Assembly: GCF_009208735.1 (NCBI RefSeq)
Contig: NZ_WFLJ01000023.1
Span: 48,179 to 112,178, forward strand
Length of the DNA: 64,000 bases
Direction of reading: 5' to 3'
Source: Janthinobacterium rivuli
GTDB taxonomy: Bacteria; Pseudomonadota; Gammaproteobacteria; Burkholderiales; Burkholderiaceae_D
How positions within the stretch are numbered: the first letter of the stretch is position 1; every line of letters starts with the position of its first letter. Positions 42,590-52,295 of the stretch are shown piece after piece. Below the pieces are notes generated by a model. It did not search any database. It saw only the letters and a list, made by a program, of their open reading frames with translations, and was not told where the DNA came from. A program made the position numbers and the translations under genes.

Positions 42590-42822
42590 CCACCCTGACC
42601 AATTCGCCGCGGCAAATCGCCCTGGGCGACCGCGTGACATTCGATACCGATGAAGGCTACCAGGCCGGCACCGTCAACGACCTGCGCCGCGACGTGGGCA
42701 ATGGCGAGCTGCATGCCTGGGTGGAGCTGGACCACCAGTGGCCGGGCATGTTCCGTGCGGTGCCGCTGGGCGCCATCGAGGCGGTCAAGAAGGCAACCGC
42801 GCCTATCGGGTGCGCAGCATGA
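42583..42822 (+). CDS. Small phage protein of unknown function
   Basis: 79 residues from ATG 42583 with AAAGGAGCACCGC upstream. VTFDTDEGYQAGTVNDLRRD and LHAWVELDHQWPGMFRAVPL suggest a small beta-barrel. Its TGA overlaps the next ATG. Confidence 0.6.
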   Translation: MLTTLTNSPRQIALGDRVTFDTDEGYQAGTVNDLRRDVGNGELHAWVELDHQWPGMFRAVPLGAIEAVKKATAPIGCAA

Positions 42823-42977
42823 CAGCGGAACGCTCATTACCTGCCGTGGCGGCCTTGTTCGTGCGCGCCAATTCGATCTACAAGACCATGCCGGCGGTGG
42901 ACGCCTGGGACGCGGAACGCGACGCCCGAGCTGGCGCATTGGCTGGTGGCCCTGGCTCAACGCTGCGCGGTGCCCGC
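42819..42977 (+). pseudogene. Truncated phage ORF fused in frame to the PP-loop gene
   Basis: From ATG 42819 the frame gives LPAVAALFVRANSIYKTMPA and VDAWDAERDAR, which resembles the start of a phage protein I remember as longer. Right after DAR, another frame reads PELAHWLVALAQRCAVPA and stops at 42979-42981, which looks like that protein's natural end. An internal deletion with a frame change is the simple explanation; the original frame now runs into the downstream gene. Confidence 0.4.
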
Positions 42978-43835
42978 ATGAACAGCCCATTCCTGTTCGA
43001 CGGTCCGGGCGTCATTTCGTTCAGCGGTGGCCGTACCAGCGGCATGATGCTGTGGATGACGCTTCAAGCCTACGGCGGCACGCTACCGGCTGACGTCGTG
43101 GTGTGCTTTGCCAACACCGGCAAGGAAGAGGAAGCGACCCTTGAATTCGTGCGCAACTGCGGCGAGCGCTGGGGCGTTCCTATCGCCTGGATAGAAAACC
43201 GCCCTCGCAATGAAGCACGCGGCAAGGAATTCGCCATCGTGGACTTTGCAACGGCCAGTCGCTGCGGCGAACCGTTCGCGGATCTGCACGACGAAAAGAA
43301 ATTCCTGCCGAACCCTGTCGCGCGCTTCTGCACGGCGGAACTCAAGGTACGCCCAATGCAGCGCTATTTGAAGTCGATAGGCCTGGTCGAGTGGACCACG
43401 TTTATCGGCATGCGCGCCGACGAGCCTTTGCGCGTGGCGCGGCTGGCGAATCAGGACTACGGCAAGCACGAAGTGAAAGAAGCGCCCCTGGCGGCGGCCG
43501 GCCTGACCGTGGCTGACGTCAGCGCGTTTTGGGCAGCACAGGATTTTGACCTGGGCTTGCCGAATATGAGCGGCAAGACGATGCACGGCAACTGCGATCT
43601 GTGCTTCCTGAAAGGCGGCAACCAGGTGTTATCCCTGATCCGCGAAAAGCCAAGCCGTGCCCTGTGGTGGATACAGCAGGAAAAGAACGCCCAGGCGTCC
43701 GGATCTGGTGCTGGCGGCTGGTTCCGCAAGGACAGGCCCAGTTACCAAGCGATGTATGACATGGCGATGAATCACGGGGAGCTGTTCCCCTTTGCCTTTG
43801 ATGATGCTTTAACCGATTGTGGATGCACGGATTAG
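42978..43835 (+). CDS. PAPS reductase/PP-loop ATPase-like phage protein
   Basis: ATG 42978 is used because the conserved protein begins MNSPFLFDGPGVISFSGGRT. The PP-loop SGGRTSG (residues 16-22), the NTGKEEEATLEFVRNCGERW stretch, and cysteines in RFCTAELKVRPM and NCDLCFLKGG fit phage PAPS-reductase-family proteins. Such proteins may act in DNA or nucleotide modification; true PAPS reduction is unlikely in a phage. 285 residues. Confidence 0.82.
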   Translation: MNSPFLFDGPGVISFSGGRTSGMMLWMTLQAYGGTLPADVVVCFANTGKEEEATLEFVRNCGERWGVPIAWIENRPRNEARGKEFAIVDFATASRCGEPFADLHDEKKFLPNPVARFCTAELKVRPMQRYLKSIGLVEWTTFIGMRADEPLRVARLANQDYGKHEVKEAPLAAAGLTVADVSAFWAAQDFDLGLPNMSGKTMHGNCDLCFLKGGNQVLSLIREKPSRALWWIQQEKNAQASGSGAGGWFRKDRPSYQAMYDMAMNHGELFPFAFDDALTDCGCTD

Positions 43836-43851
43836 AAGGAGCATAGCAACA

Positions 43852-44064
43852 ATGAACGAATACAAAGAATTTTGCCGGCTGCGCGACTACCGCAAGCCTG
43901 GTGCTGAAATTTGCCAACACACCGAAGCCGAAGCGTTTGCCCTGGCGACAGCCCACATGCTCGACAGGCGTCCAATGCACCAGATGCTGTACGCATTACC
44001 GACTGCAGCACGGCCAGAGGCCAACCAGAATGACGATAAAACAACAACTTGGAGTAAAAATTGA
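43852..44064 (+). CDS. Small phage protein of unknown function
   Basis: 70 residues from ATG 43852 with AAGGAG upstream. MNEYKEFCRLRDYRKPGAEI is helical and charged. It overlaps the excisionase start (TTGA). No family recognised. Confidence 0.5.
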   Translation: MNEYKEFCRLRDYRKPGAEICQHTEAEAFALATAHMLDRRPMHQMLYALPTAARPEANQNDDKTTTWSKN

Positions 44065-44249
44065 GCACTACCGACACTGACCGCATTATCTATCGCCAAG
44101 ATCTGTACAAGCTGATCGGCGTTACCTCGGAAACGCTACGGCGCTGGCTCAAAGAGGGCAAGATTCCGGCCGCCGACATCGCTATCAGCCGCCGCACGGT
44201 CGGATGGCGTCTGTCTACGCTCCACGCAGCAGGCATTAAGCTACTTTAA
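44061..44249 (+). CDS. AlpA/MerR-like excisionase
   Basis: 62 residues from TTG 44061. YRQDLYKLIGVTSETLRRWL is a winged-helix HTH of the AlpA/excisionase type and GWRLSTLHAAGIKLL its wing. It lies next to the integrase at the right prophage end, so a directionality factor is likely; it could also regulate int. Confidence 0.7.
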   Translation: MSTTDTDRIIYRQDLYKLIGVTSETLRRWLKEGKIPAADIAISRRTVGWRLSTLHAAGIKLL

Positions 44250-44372
44250 ACTTGGTTAGCTCTGACTTGAACTGACATAAACTGCCAGATGAGTCAGAGC
44301 TTTGAAAGGCCGCGTCCGGCCATCTCAGAAATTGCATAAAAGAAGAATAATTTCTTTTTGTATATCACTTTA

Positions 44373-44858
44373 CTACCAAGGTATGCCGCTTTCGTCTAGG
44401 ACCGGCACTGGTCCAAAATGTGAAATTAGATCACTTTCGTACGCCTTTAAGATATCAACTCCGATGGCGTAGGTGAAGCTACTATAGCTGCGCACGGACC
44501 TAGGCTGAGAATCAAACTGATTCTCGATAAATTCTTGACATTGCGCCTCAGCATAATTGCAATTCATGCCAAACCACTCGGACAGCCCGCCATTGTGAAA
44601 CTCAATACGTATAGGCGAGTAGGCGATGTGTACCCTTTTCTCTAATTCAAATGCCTGTAGTGAGCAACTCTGTGGGAAGTAGAAGGCGGCATGCATGAAC
44701 AAGTGTGGGTCGCCACAGCGCAACGTTGCAAAGCGCAACATTGGATTGTTCGTTGTCATTCCAATCTTGGTTCTTTTATAGTCAGCGCTGGTTCCCATTA
44801 AGTATAGCCATGATCCCGGCGGTAGCACTGGCATAGGCATGTTTTCTATTTGCATCAT
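44373..44858 (-). CDS. T5orf172 (GIY-YIG-like) protein, prophage cargo
   Basis: ATG 44858 (161 residues) is preferred to an upstream TTG at 44927. WLYLMGTSADYKRTKIGMTT is the GIY/YIG-type start of T5orf172 domains, followed by PMLRFATLRCGDPHL (conserved arginine) and ELEKRVH (conserved glutamate). Such domains are predicted nucleases and occur in phage-derived and defence-linked proteins. AT-rich compared with the phage genes around it. No other domain is evident, and its role in the lysogen is unknown. Confidence 0.7.
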   Translation of the reverse strand: MMQIENMPMPVLPPGSWLYLMGTSADYKRTKIGMTTNNPMLRFATLRCGDPHLFMHAAFYFPQSCSLQAFELEKRVHIAYSPIRIEFHNGGLSEWFGMNCNYAEAQCQEFIENQFDSQPRSVRSYSSFTYAIGVDILKAYESDLISHFGPVPVLDESGIPW

Positions 44859-44978
44859 CGTATTGCTATAAGAGTATTGTTTTGTCGGGAACGGAAAAAT
44901 GCAGCAAAGTTCGGAGTTAAAATTCAAAGAGTGCCACTCATTTCCAGCTATCGTCGCATGATCATTTGGCGAAACGCG

Positions 44979-46151
44979 TTAGGCCAAGCATGTGCTGCTG
45001 TGCTTAAATAACCAGTCCGCAAACGCTTGGAGCATCGCCCTGCGCTGCTTCAGGTACTCCGCCGAATTATAGACGCCACGCACCCCGCCGTCCTTGTGCG
45101 CGAGCTGCATCTCGATATGGTCGGTATTGAATTCGTGCTCGTTCGCCCAGGTGGACCCCACCTTGCGCCAACCGTGCCCCGTCATGCGGCCTTTGTACCC
45201 GATCCGGTGGATGAGGTACAGGATCGAATTTTCACTCATGGGCCGATTGCCTGTTCGATCATTCGGAAACACGTAGGCGCTCCCGCGCGAGCGCAATTTC
45301 ATTTCTTTCAGCAGCGCCTGAGCTTGCGTTGATAGCGGTACAAGATGCTCGCGGTTCTTCTTCATCCGCTTGCCAGGTATGCGCCAGATATCGCCCTCGA
45401 CTTCTGCCCACGTCATGCGGCGCAACTCGTCCGTGCGGGTCCATGTGAGTGCCAGCAGCTTGCAGGCCAGCACAGACTGAATTTCATCCTCCAGCGCGAG
45501 GCGTTCCAGGAATGGATGCACCTCGGATATGGCTAACGCCGCAAAACCCTCACGGGGCTTTCTGGAAAACGCAACCTTCGCATTGATCGATGATGCCGGG
45601 TTCTCGTCGCAGTGTCCGTGCTGAACGCCCCAGTCAAGCACCTGACTGGCCCACATTCGCACGCGTCGAACATAGACGGACAGGCCCGCCGCATCCATGG
45701 GCCTCAAGGCATCCATCAGGCTGTCCCGCGTGATATCGCGCAGCAGCATGCCCCCAAGTTTCGGCGACAAATGCATTGCCAGGCCCCTGAGTGCATTGGC
45801 TTTGTAACCCTCGCTGATGTCGGTTCGGCCGGCCCAGTATTCAGCGATCGCAACATCGAACGTGATCGATGGTTTCACCTTGGGCTTTGGCTTGAGGTCT
45901 TCCCCGTCGAGTAGTTTCAGGCGGATCGCATCGCGTCGGTCGCGTGCCTCTTTCAAGCCAATGAGTGGGTACGGCCCGATCACCGCAGTTTGCTGCTTGC
46001 CGTCAGTATTGCGATACGCTACGCGCCAGACCTTGCCGCCGCTGGGTAAAACAGCCAGGAATAGACCATGACCGTCAAACAGCTTGCGCAGCTTCCCATT
46101 GTTGGAGAGCGCCTTGCGGCAATCGTTGTCAGTAAGGGTATTGATCGCCAT
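44979..46151 (-). CDS. int: Tyrosine integrase (P4-like family)
   Basis: 390 residues. The N-terminal arm-binding domain starts with LTDNDCRKALSNNGKLRKLF and contains LFLAVLPSGGKVWRVAYRN (DUF4102-type). The catalytic domain has R239 (TWTRTDELRRM), H326 and R329 (GHGWRK), H352 (LAHK) and Y361 (GVYNSAEY), so all active-site residues are present. It ends about 200 nt from the tRNA-Ser whose 3' end is the attachment core, as expected for its target. Confidence 0.94.
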   Translation of the reverse strand: MAINTLTDNDCRKALSNNGKLRKLFDGHGLFLAVLPSGGKVWRVAYRNTDGKQQTAVIGPYPLIGLKEARDRRDAIRLKLLDGEDLKPKPKVKPSITFDVAIAEYWAGRTDISEGYKANALRGLAMHLSPKLGGMLLRDITRDSLMDALRPMDAAGLSVYVRRVRMWASQVLDWGVQHGHCDENPASSINAKVAFSRKPREGFAALAISEVHPFLERLALEDEIQSVLACKLLALTWTRTDELRRMTWAEVEGDIWRIPGKRMKKNREHLVPLSTQAQALLKEMKLRSRGSAYVFPNDRTGNRPMSENSILYLIHRIGYKGRMTGHGWRKVGSTWANEHEFNTDHIEMQLAHKDGGVRGVYNSAEYLKQRRAMLQAFADWLFKHSSTCLA

Positions 46152-46347
46152 GGCGCGGTTCCTGTAGGTACGGTAGATGAGGAAACCGCATCATACCTAC
46201 AAATGAACCTACGTGAAAATGTGCGACAGGGAGTTTAAAGGTAGCCAAATCTGCGATTCAGATGGGCTGAAATTCACTTAACTCGTTGATTTTCAAGGAT
46301 TTTACGCACTGTACCGTGCGGTACTTTAATGCAACCTTGAATATGAT

Positions 46348-46361
46348 TGGCGGAAGCGGTG
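46348..46361. other. attR of the P2-like prophage
   Basis: TGGCGGAAGCGGTG, the terminal 14 bases (minus strand) of tRNA-Ser, repeated at 11171-11184. The tRNA gene stays whole because the core reconstitutes its 3' end. Confidence 0.8.
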
Positions 46362-46437
46362 AGATTCGAACTCACGAACAGTGTAACCCGTCGCTAGTTT
46401 TCAAGACTAGTGCCTTCAACCACTCGGCCACGCTTCC
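46348..46437 (-). tRNA. tRNA-Ser (anticodon UGA)
   Basis: On the minus strand the 90-nt gene reads GGAAGCG at the 5' acceptor end, GTGGCCGAGTGGTTGAAGGC for the D region, anticodon stem-loop CTAGTCTTGAAAACTAG with TGA, a long variable arm typical of serine, T arm GTGAGTTCGAATCTCAC and CGCTTCCGCCA with encoded CCA. It is the integration target of the prophage. Confidence 0.95.
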
Positions 46438-46519
46438 AGATGGCAGCATTATACATAAAGGTCGGTGGCTTACCAATGGCGAGTAGTCAGGGCCGCGTAT
46501 TTAAACCTCACAGCAAGCT

Positions 46520-46550
46520 CTGGGGTCAGACCCGGCGGGTCTGACCCCAG
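46520..46550. repeat. Dispersed hairpin repeat, copy 1
   Basis: CTGGGGTCAGACCC-ggc-GGGTCTGACCCCAG is a perfect 14-bp stem. Related copies are at 54561-54587, 54632-54660 and 60949-60979, always between genes. Confidence 0.85.
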
Positions 46551-46599
46551 CTCTTCGCCTATGGGTTCCATATCTACACCAACACGCCAATGGAAAGCC

Positions 46600-48642
46600 T
46601 TACACGCCCCAGTTTTCCCGCAGCGCCTTCTCGAACTCTCCCGCCGGCAATGGCCGCGAGAATAGGTAGCCCTGCACTTCGTCGCAGCCTGAACTTTTCA
46701 GGAAGGCCAGCTGCTCCGCCGTTTCCACGCCTTCCGCGATCACCTTGTGCTGCAGTTGCTGGGCGATGCTGATGATGGTGCTGGCGATGGCGCAGTCGCT
46801 GGCGTCGGTGGGGATGCCGGTGGTAAATGATCGGTCGATCTTCAAGGTATCGATGGGGAAGCGCTTGAGGTAGGACAAGCTGGAGTAACCGGTGCCGAAG
46901 TCGTCCAGCGACAGGGCCACGCCCAAGGCCGTGATGCGGTCCATGATGCCGATCACGCGCTCGATGTTGTGCATCAGCGTGCTTTCCGTGATTTCCAGTT
47001 CCAGCCAGGCCGCCTCCAGGCCGTAGCGGGCCAGGGTCGCCGCCACCCTGGCGGGCAGCGCTGACGTGAATTCGCGCGCGGACACGTTGACGGCCAGGCG
47101 GATCGGCGGCAGGCCGGCCAGTTTCCACGCTTGCGCCTGGGCGCAGGCCGCTTCCAGCACCCATTCGCCCACTTGCACCACCAGGCCCGTCGATTCGGCC
47201 AGGGGGATGAATTCGGCGGGCGGGATCATGCCGTGCTGCGGGTGGCACCAGCGCACCAGCGCTTCGGCGCCGATGATGCGCCCGCTGCCCAGCGCGTATT
47301 TCGGCTGGTAGTGCAGCAGCAATTGCTGTTCTGACAATGCCTGGCGCAAGCCTGTTTCCAGGCGCATGCGTGCCTGCATGCCCAGGTTCATGTCGTGGCT
47401 GTAGAAGGCCACGCTTTCCGCTTCGCCGCCGCTGTCCTGCTTGGCGCGGTACATGGCGATGTCGGCCAGGCGCAGCAGGGTTTCCGCGTCCTGCCCGTCC
47501 TGCGGATAGACGCTGATGCCGATGCTGGCGCCCACGCGCAGGTCGTGGCCTTCGATCAGGAACGGTTCCACCAGCGAGGCCAGCAACTTTTGCGCCACCA
47601 TGCTGGCCTCGAAATGCTGGCCGATATCGAACAGGCCGACGGCGAACTCGTCGCCGCCCAGGCGCGCCACCAGGTCCTGATCGCGCAAGGCATGGCGGAA
47701 ACGCAGCGAGACTTGCCGCAACAATTCGTCGCCAATGCGCCGGCCCAGGGTGTCGTTGATCAGTTTAAAACGGTTCAGGTCGATGAACAGCACGCAGCCG
47801 AGCATCTTGCTGCGCTGCGCCACGCTGAGGGCCTGATCGACCAGCTTGGCCAGCAAGGTGCGATTGGGCAGGCTGGTCAGCGGGTCGTAATACGCCAGGT
47901 GGTGCAGGCGCTCCTCGGCCAGTTTGCGTTCCGTGATGTCCGTCAGGTAGGCGATGAGTCCGATCGGCTTGTCGTCCATGTCTTGCAGCGGCGACAGGGA
48001 CAGGCTGGCCCAGAAGACTTCGCCCGACTTCTTTCGGCGGCGCACCTCCATCAGGCGCCCTCCCTGTTCCAGGAAGGCGTCGTGGAAACCCGTGTCTTCG
48101 TCGTCGTACAGGAACAGGATGTTGCGCCCCACGGCTTCCACCGAGCTGTAGCCGAACAGGCGCTCGGCGCCCTTGTTCCAGCTGGTGATGTAGCCCGTCA
48201 AGTCCATCGTCAGCACGGATTCGTGCAACTGGTCGAGGATTTGCGTCTGTTGCGCCAGCAAGGCTTCGACCTGCGCAAAGGCATGCGTGGAGCGTTGCGC
48301 CAGCGAATGCACTTGCAGCACGCCCGCCGTCAACGATGCCAGGCTGGCCAGGTGGCGGCGGTCGGCGTCGCTGTAGGCGCGTCCCGCCACGCTGTAATGA
48401 CCGAAACAATGGCCGTCGAAACTGATTTCCTGTAACAAGGCGGGCGTATCGCCGGGGAAAATCGCGGACTGCGCAGCGGCGTCCATGCTGGTGGCGGGCA
48501 GGAACAGGCCATATGGGCTCGCCATCACGGCGCTGGCGATACGGCCCAGCTCAGCCACCAGCGCGGGACCGCGCAAACGCACGACGGCATCGCACAAGGC
48601 GGCGCTGTTACCGAGGAAATCCGACACTGGCAGCAAGGTCAT
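46600..48642 (-). CDS. PAS-GGDEF-EAL bifunctional c-di-GMP protein
   Basis: ATG 48642 is two bases from the stop of the upstream HDOD gene; 680 residues. A GAF-like N-terminus is followed by a PAS domain (about 165-285; [19 protein letters not shown] and its PAC part [20 protein letters not shown]). GGDEF is intact ([12 protein letters not shown], about residue 327), and EAL is intact (GAEALVRW near 460, [27 protein letters not shown]). It can probably make or degrade c-di-GMP, with the usual bias toward phosphodiesterase unknown. No membrane segment, so the signal is cytosolic. Confidence 0.92.
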   Translation of the reverse strand: MTLLPVSDFLGNSAALCDAVVRLRGPALVAELGRIASAVMASPYGLFLPATSMDAAAQSAIFPGDTPALLQEISFDGHCFGHYSVAGRAYSDADRRHLASLASLTAGVLQVHSLAQRSTHAFAQVEALLAQQTQILDQLHESVLTMDLTGYITSWNKGAERLFGYSSVEAVGRNILFLYDDEDTGFHDAFLEQGGRLMEVRRRKKSGEVFWASLSLSPLQDMDDKPIGLIAYLTDITERKLAEERLHHLAYYDPLTSLPNRTLLAKLVDQALSVAQRSKMLGCVLFIDLNRFKLINDTLGRRIGDELLRQVSLRFRHALRDQDLVARLGGDEFAVGLFDIGQHFEASMVAQKLLASLVEPFLIEGHDLRVGASIGISVYPQDGQDAETLLRLADIAMYRAKQDSGGEAESVAFYSHDMNLGMQARMRLETGLRQALSEQQLLLHYQPKYALGSGRIIGAEALVRWCHPQHGMIPPAEFIPLAESTGLVVQVGEWVLEAACAQAQAWKLAGLPPIRLAVNVSAREFTSALPARVAATLARYGLEAAWLELEITESTLMHNIERVIGIMDRITALGVALSLDDFGTGYSSLSYLKRFPIDTLKIDRSFTTGIPTDASDCAIASTIISIAQQLQHKVIAEGVETAEQLAFLKSSGCDEVQGYLFSRPLPAGEFEKALRENWGV

Positions 48643-48643
48643 G

Positions 48644-49816
48644 CTACAGGTTCCGGCTAACCTGGATGGCCCATTGGTAGGCTTGCAGCAGGCTGCGCCA
48701 ATAGGTTTCTCCATCGATGCCGGCGCGGCGCAAGCCATCAAGCGCCGGCGTGGCGCTTTCGACCAGCGCCAGCAAGGTGCCCAGCTCGCCATTGCGTTCC
48801 AGCAAGGCGGCGCTGACGTCGGGCGCCAGGTTCAGGGTGGCGATGATCTCTGCCATCGGCATGCCCAGCAGGACATCGAGCAGGGAAAACACGCCCGCCA
48901 TGAAGGCCAGGTCTTGCGCGTCGCGGTCGCCGCCGCGCAACTGGCACAGCGCTTCCATCTGCGCCGCGCGCACGGCGGCCAGCGGCAGCAGCGCGTGGAT
49001 CTTGCCGTCATCTTGCTGGCGCGCGTACAGCAGCAGTTGCAGCCAGCGCTGCAGCTGGCGCCGCCCCAGCAGGGTGATGGCCTGGCTGAAGCTGGTAATC
49101 GGCGCCGTGAAACCGAAGGCGGCGGAATTGACCAGTTTCAATAAATGATAGCTGAGCGATGGGTCTTGCTTGAGCGGCACTTCCAGCTCGTGCGCGTCGG
49201 CATCGCGGGCCAGCAAGCCCAGCAGCGCCAGCACACGGCGCCGCGACGTGGCGTCTTCCGGCTCGCTTTGCTGGCGCGCATGGTGCAGGGCGTAATCGCC
49301 GGCAAACCAGCTCACGCCCAGCGCTTGCGCGGCAGCAAACTGCTCGGCGTCGACGATGTTGTAGGCCAGGTGCGGCCCCGGCAGGGGCAGCAGCTGATGC
49401 AGGGCCGGGCGGGCGCCGGCCGCGTCAAAGCTCAGCGCGCGCGCGTCGACCTGCGCCGCCGCCACGGGACCGGCCTCGGCGCCATCAAGGATGAGGCGGT
49501 AGCCGGCGTCGCGCCATTGCCGGCATTTTTTCTGGATCTGCTTGTCGTCGGCAAGATGGGCCGGCAATCGGAAGATGGTGCGTTGCGGCGCCAGTTGCGC
49601 CAGCACGGCCTCGTCCACGCCATGCGGGTCGGCCAGGGGAATGATGCAGTCGAGCGGCGCCAGGTAGGCATACGCATCGGCAGCGGCCAGCGCCGCCAGC
49701 AGCGGCGCCGTCGAGGCCTGCGGTACATGCAGGGTGACAGCAACCCACTCGTTATGAGCATTGGCCACTGCTTGTAATCCCACCAACGGAAACAGGTTTG
49801 ATTCAGACGCTGACAT
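48644..49816 (-). CDS. HDOD-domain signalling protein with EAL-like N-terminal part
   Basis: 390 residues. The first 190 resemble a degenerate EAL region ([20 protein letters not shown], and no EAL catalytic residues). The HDOD domain occupies about 200-390: [45 protein letters not shown]. This YuxH-type architecture lacks evident enzymatic residues and is thought to signal by protein interaction. It is co-transcribed with the GGDEF-EAL gene one base away. Confidence 0.85.
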   Translation of the reverse strand: MSASESNLFPLVGLQAVANAHNEWVAVTLHVPQASTAPLLAALAAADAYAYLAPLDCIIPLADPHGVDEAVLAQLAPQRTIFRLPAHLADDKQIQKKCRQWRDAGYRLILDGAEAGPVAAAQVDARALSFDAAGARPALHQLLPLPGPHLAYNIVDAEQFAAAQALGVSWFAGDYALHHARQQSEPEDATSRRRVLALLGLLARDADAHELEVPLKQDPSLSYHLLKLVNSAAFGFTAPITSFSQAITLLGRRQLQRWLQLLLYARQQDDGKIHALLPLAAVRAAQMEALCQLRGGDRDAQDLAFMAGVFSLLDVLLGMPMAEIIATLNLAPDVSAALLERNGELGTLLALVESATPALDGLRRAGIDGETYWRSLLQAYQWAIQVSRNL

Positions 49817-50032
49817 CGGTATCTCAGTGTGGGTAGGGCGCCATAGTAAATAAACTGACCAGCATTGGCAACCCTGGCCCGACAGGGATGCCCTCGACAG
49901 CGAGAATCATTCTATCCGAATCTCACCCACGAAACAGTTTAATTTTGGCAATAAATGTTCAAAATAAACATTCCCCCGGGAGACCCGCCTGTCATGCGGG
50001 TGTGACAAGAACACGGCGCGGCGCGGGCCTGC

Positions 50033-50662
50033 TCAGGCGCTGCCGCCATGCGCGTGCTCGACCGCGTATTTGATCAATTCTGCCTGCCCTTCGATGCCAA
50101 GCTTGCGCTTGATGTTCAGGCGGTGCGTCTCCACCGTGCGCACGCTCAGGTCCAGGTCGCGGGCGATCTGCTTGTTCGACTGGCCCGCCGCGATATGCTG
50201 CAGCACCTGCTGCTCGCGCGTGGTGAGGAAGGAATCGTGGACTTGCGGGCGCGACAGTTGCCGCGCCAGGGCCGCACTGTAATAGATGCCGCCGGACATC
50301 ACCGTCTCGATGGCGAAGACGATATCTTTCCCTGGTGCATCTTTGAGCACATAGCCGCGCGCGCCGGCGGCGATGGCTTGCGACACGTATTCGAGCTTGT
50401 CGTGCATGGACAGGATCAGCACGGCAATCTGCGGAAACGCCTGTTTAAACAGCGCCGTCGCTTCAATCCCATTCGTGCCGCGCATATTGATATCCATCAG
50501 CACGAGGTCCACCTGGTGGACGCGCGCCTGGGCCAGCGCTTCGTCGGCGCCGCCCGCCTCGGCCACCACGTCGAAATGCGCCACCGCTTCCAGGCGCGCG
50601 CGCAAGCCGTCGCGCACGAGGGGGTGGTCGTCCACCAGCAGGATGTTGATTTTCTCGGTCAT
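50033..50662 (-). CDS. LuxR/NarL-type response regulator
   Basis: 209 residues. REC domain 1-120 with INILLVDDHPLVRDGLRARL, phosphoacceptor in DLVLMDINMRGTNGIEA and a conserved lysine in YVLKDAPG. LuxR HTH at about 145-205: LTTREQQVLQHIAAGQSNKQ followed by VRTVETHRLNIKRKLG. It sits 15 nt after the histidine kinase gene and is its cognate partner by position. Confidence 0.93.
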   Translation of the reverse strand: MTEKINILLVDDHPLVRDGLRARLEAVAHFDVVAEAGGADEALAQARVHQVDLVLMDINMRGTNGIEATALFKQAFPQIAVLILSMHDKLEYVSQAIAAGARGYVLKDAPGKDIVFAIETVMSGGIYYSAALARQLSRPQVHDSFLTTREQQVLQHIAAGQSNKQIARDLDLSVRTVETHRLNIKRKLGIEGQAELIKYAVEHAHGGSA

Positions 50663-50677
50663 GGTTGCATATCTATT

Positions 50678-52048
50678 TTAGTGTGTGGATGGAAGGCCGA
50701 GCCGCGCCAGCACCACGGTGCCGGCCGCGGACGAGGTGATGTGCAGGCTGCCGCCGATGGCTTCCATGCGTTCCGTCATGTTGCGCAGGCCGATGCCGCG
50801 CTGCGGATGCAGGGCGATGCCGTCGAAATCGAAGCCGCCGCCATTATCCTGGATGCGCAATTCCACCGCCTTGCCCGCCTCGTGCAGGCTCACTTCCACG
50901 CCGCTGGCGTGCGCATGGCGCTCGCAATTGGTCAGCGCTTCCTGGGCGATGCGGAACAAGACGGTATTGACCATGTCGGGCAAGCCCTCGCCCGCCGCCG
51001 CCGGGCTGGCCGTGAAACTGGCTTGCGCGCTGCTGCTGTCGTTGAATTCATGCACCAGGTGGTCGAGCGCGGCAGCCAGGCCCAGGTCATCTAAAATGGC
51101 CGGGCGCAGGTTGTGCGAAATGCGCCGCACCTCGCCCAGCACCTTGTTCAGTTGCTCGGCGGCCCGCTCGAAGGTGGCCGGCGCCTTGTCTTTCTGTTCC
51201 GCATTGCCAGCCAGGCGCGCGATGCCCGCCTCGATCTGCAGTTTAATGGACACCAGCCACTGGCTGATGCCGTCATGCAAGTCGCGCGACAGCCGCGCCC
51301 GCTCTTCCTCCTGCGATTCCACCACGCGCTGCGCCAGCACCTTCAGCTTGGCGTCGGCCACGCGCAATTCGCGCAGGTTCAGCACCAGGCCGCAGGCGGC
51401 CACCAGCAGGGAGCCGAGGATGGCGATGGCGGCGATCAGTTCCATGGTCGAGCGGATATTGCGCGACTGCTGGGCATCGACCTTGGCCAGCGCCTGGTCC
51501 ACGTCATCCATGTAGATGCCGGTGCCCATCATCCAGCCCCATTCCGGCATCAGGATCACATAGCCGAGCTTGGGTGCGGACTTGTTGGTCGACGGCTTGA
51601 TCCAGTTGTAGCGCTCGAAGCCGCCGCCGTTCTTCGCCCGCTGCATCAGGCGCTGGATGGTCAGATTGCCGTCCGCGTCGCGCAACTCCCACAGATTCTG
51701 CCCCACCAGTTCGGGCTGGCGCGGATGCATCAGCGACTTGCCTTGCAAATCATAGATAAAGAAATAGCCATCGTCGCCATAGCTGAGGGCGGACAGGATG
51801 CGCTTGGCCTCTTCTTGCGTGGCGGCATCCTTGCGTCCCGACTGATACAGGGAAGCGATGGAATGGCTGGCCAGGGTCACGTAATGCTTGAGCTCGGCTT
51901 CCTTGCTGGCCAGATACGCTTGCTGGATGGTGGCGCGCTGCTGCTCGGCCAGGGTGATCGCCTGGTGCCGTACGGCAAAGGCGATCGCGCACAGGGCGAG
52001 GATGAGCGGCGTGAGGGCCAGGAAGATGACTTTCTGTCTGAGTTTCAT
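50678..52048 (-). CDS. Cache-domain histidine kinase (HisKA_3)
   Basis: 456 residues. Membrane helix at about 6-24 and another near 190-210 enclose a periplasmic single Cache domain (YGDDGYFFIYDLQGKSLMHP, WELRDADGNLTIQRLMQRA, LPEWGWMMGTGIYMDDVDQA-like: here MPEWGWMMGTGIYMDDVDQA). The cytoplasmic part has HisKA_3 with LSRDLHDGISQWLVSIKLQI (His near 258) and an ATPase N/G-box (ALTNCERHAHASG, DNGGGFD, GIGLRNMTERMEAIGG). Single Cache domains often bind small carboxylates. The gene is divergent from cstA, a pyruvate-type transporter, so a carboxylate sensor controlling cstA is a reasonable guess. Confidence 0.92.
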   Translation of the reverse strand: MKLRQKVIFLALTPLILALCAIAFAVRHQAITLAEQQRATIQQAYLASKEAELKHYVTLASHSIASLYQSGRKDAATQEEAKRILSALSYGDDGYFFIYDLQGKSLMHPRQPELVGQNLWELRDADGNLTIQRLMQRAKNGGGFERYNWIKPSTNKSAPKLGYVILMPEWGWMMGTGIYMDDVDQALAKVDAQQSRNIRSTMELIAAIAILGSLLVAACGLVLNLRELRVADAKLKVLAQRVVESQEEERARLSRDLHDGISQWLVSIKLQIEAGIARLAGNAEQKDKAPATFERAAEQLNKVLGEVRRISHNLRPAILDDLGLAAALDHLVHEFNDSSSAQASFTASPAAAGEGLPDMVNTVLFRIAQEALTNCERHAHASGVEVSLHEAGKAVELRIQDNGGGFDFDGIALHPQRGIGLRNMTERMEAIGGSLHITSSAAGTVVLARLGLPSTH

Positions 52049-52295
52049 GGCCTGGCGCGCTCCGGCGGCGTCGATGCTGGTGGAAGGAAATGCGTGATTT
52101 TACGTCGCGGCGCGGCGATCAGCCTGCGTAGTAATACTGAGCGTTACTGCGTAGTGCTGCGCTTGCGGCAATTATACGATTCCTGAATACTCGCCATAAG
52201 CTGCAGACACCCAATTCTCACCCAAACTGGCGACGACCAGGCTCGGCAGCACACATCATCGCACGGCACAGCGCCCGTCAATCTCTGGAGGAAGC

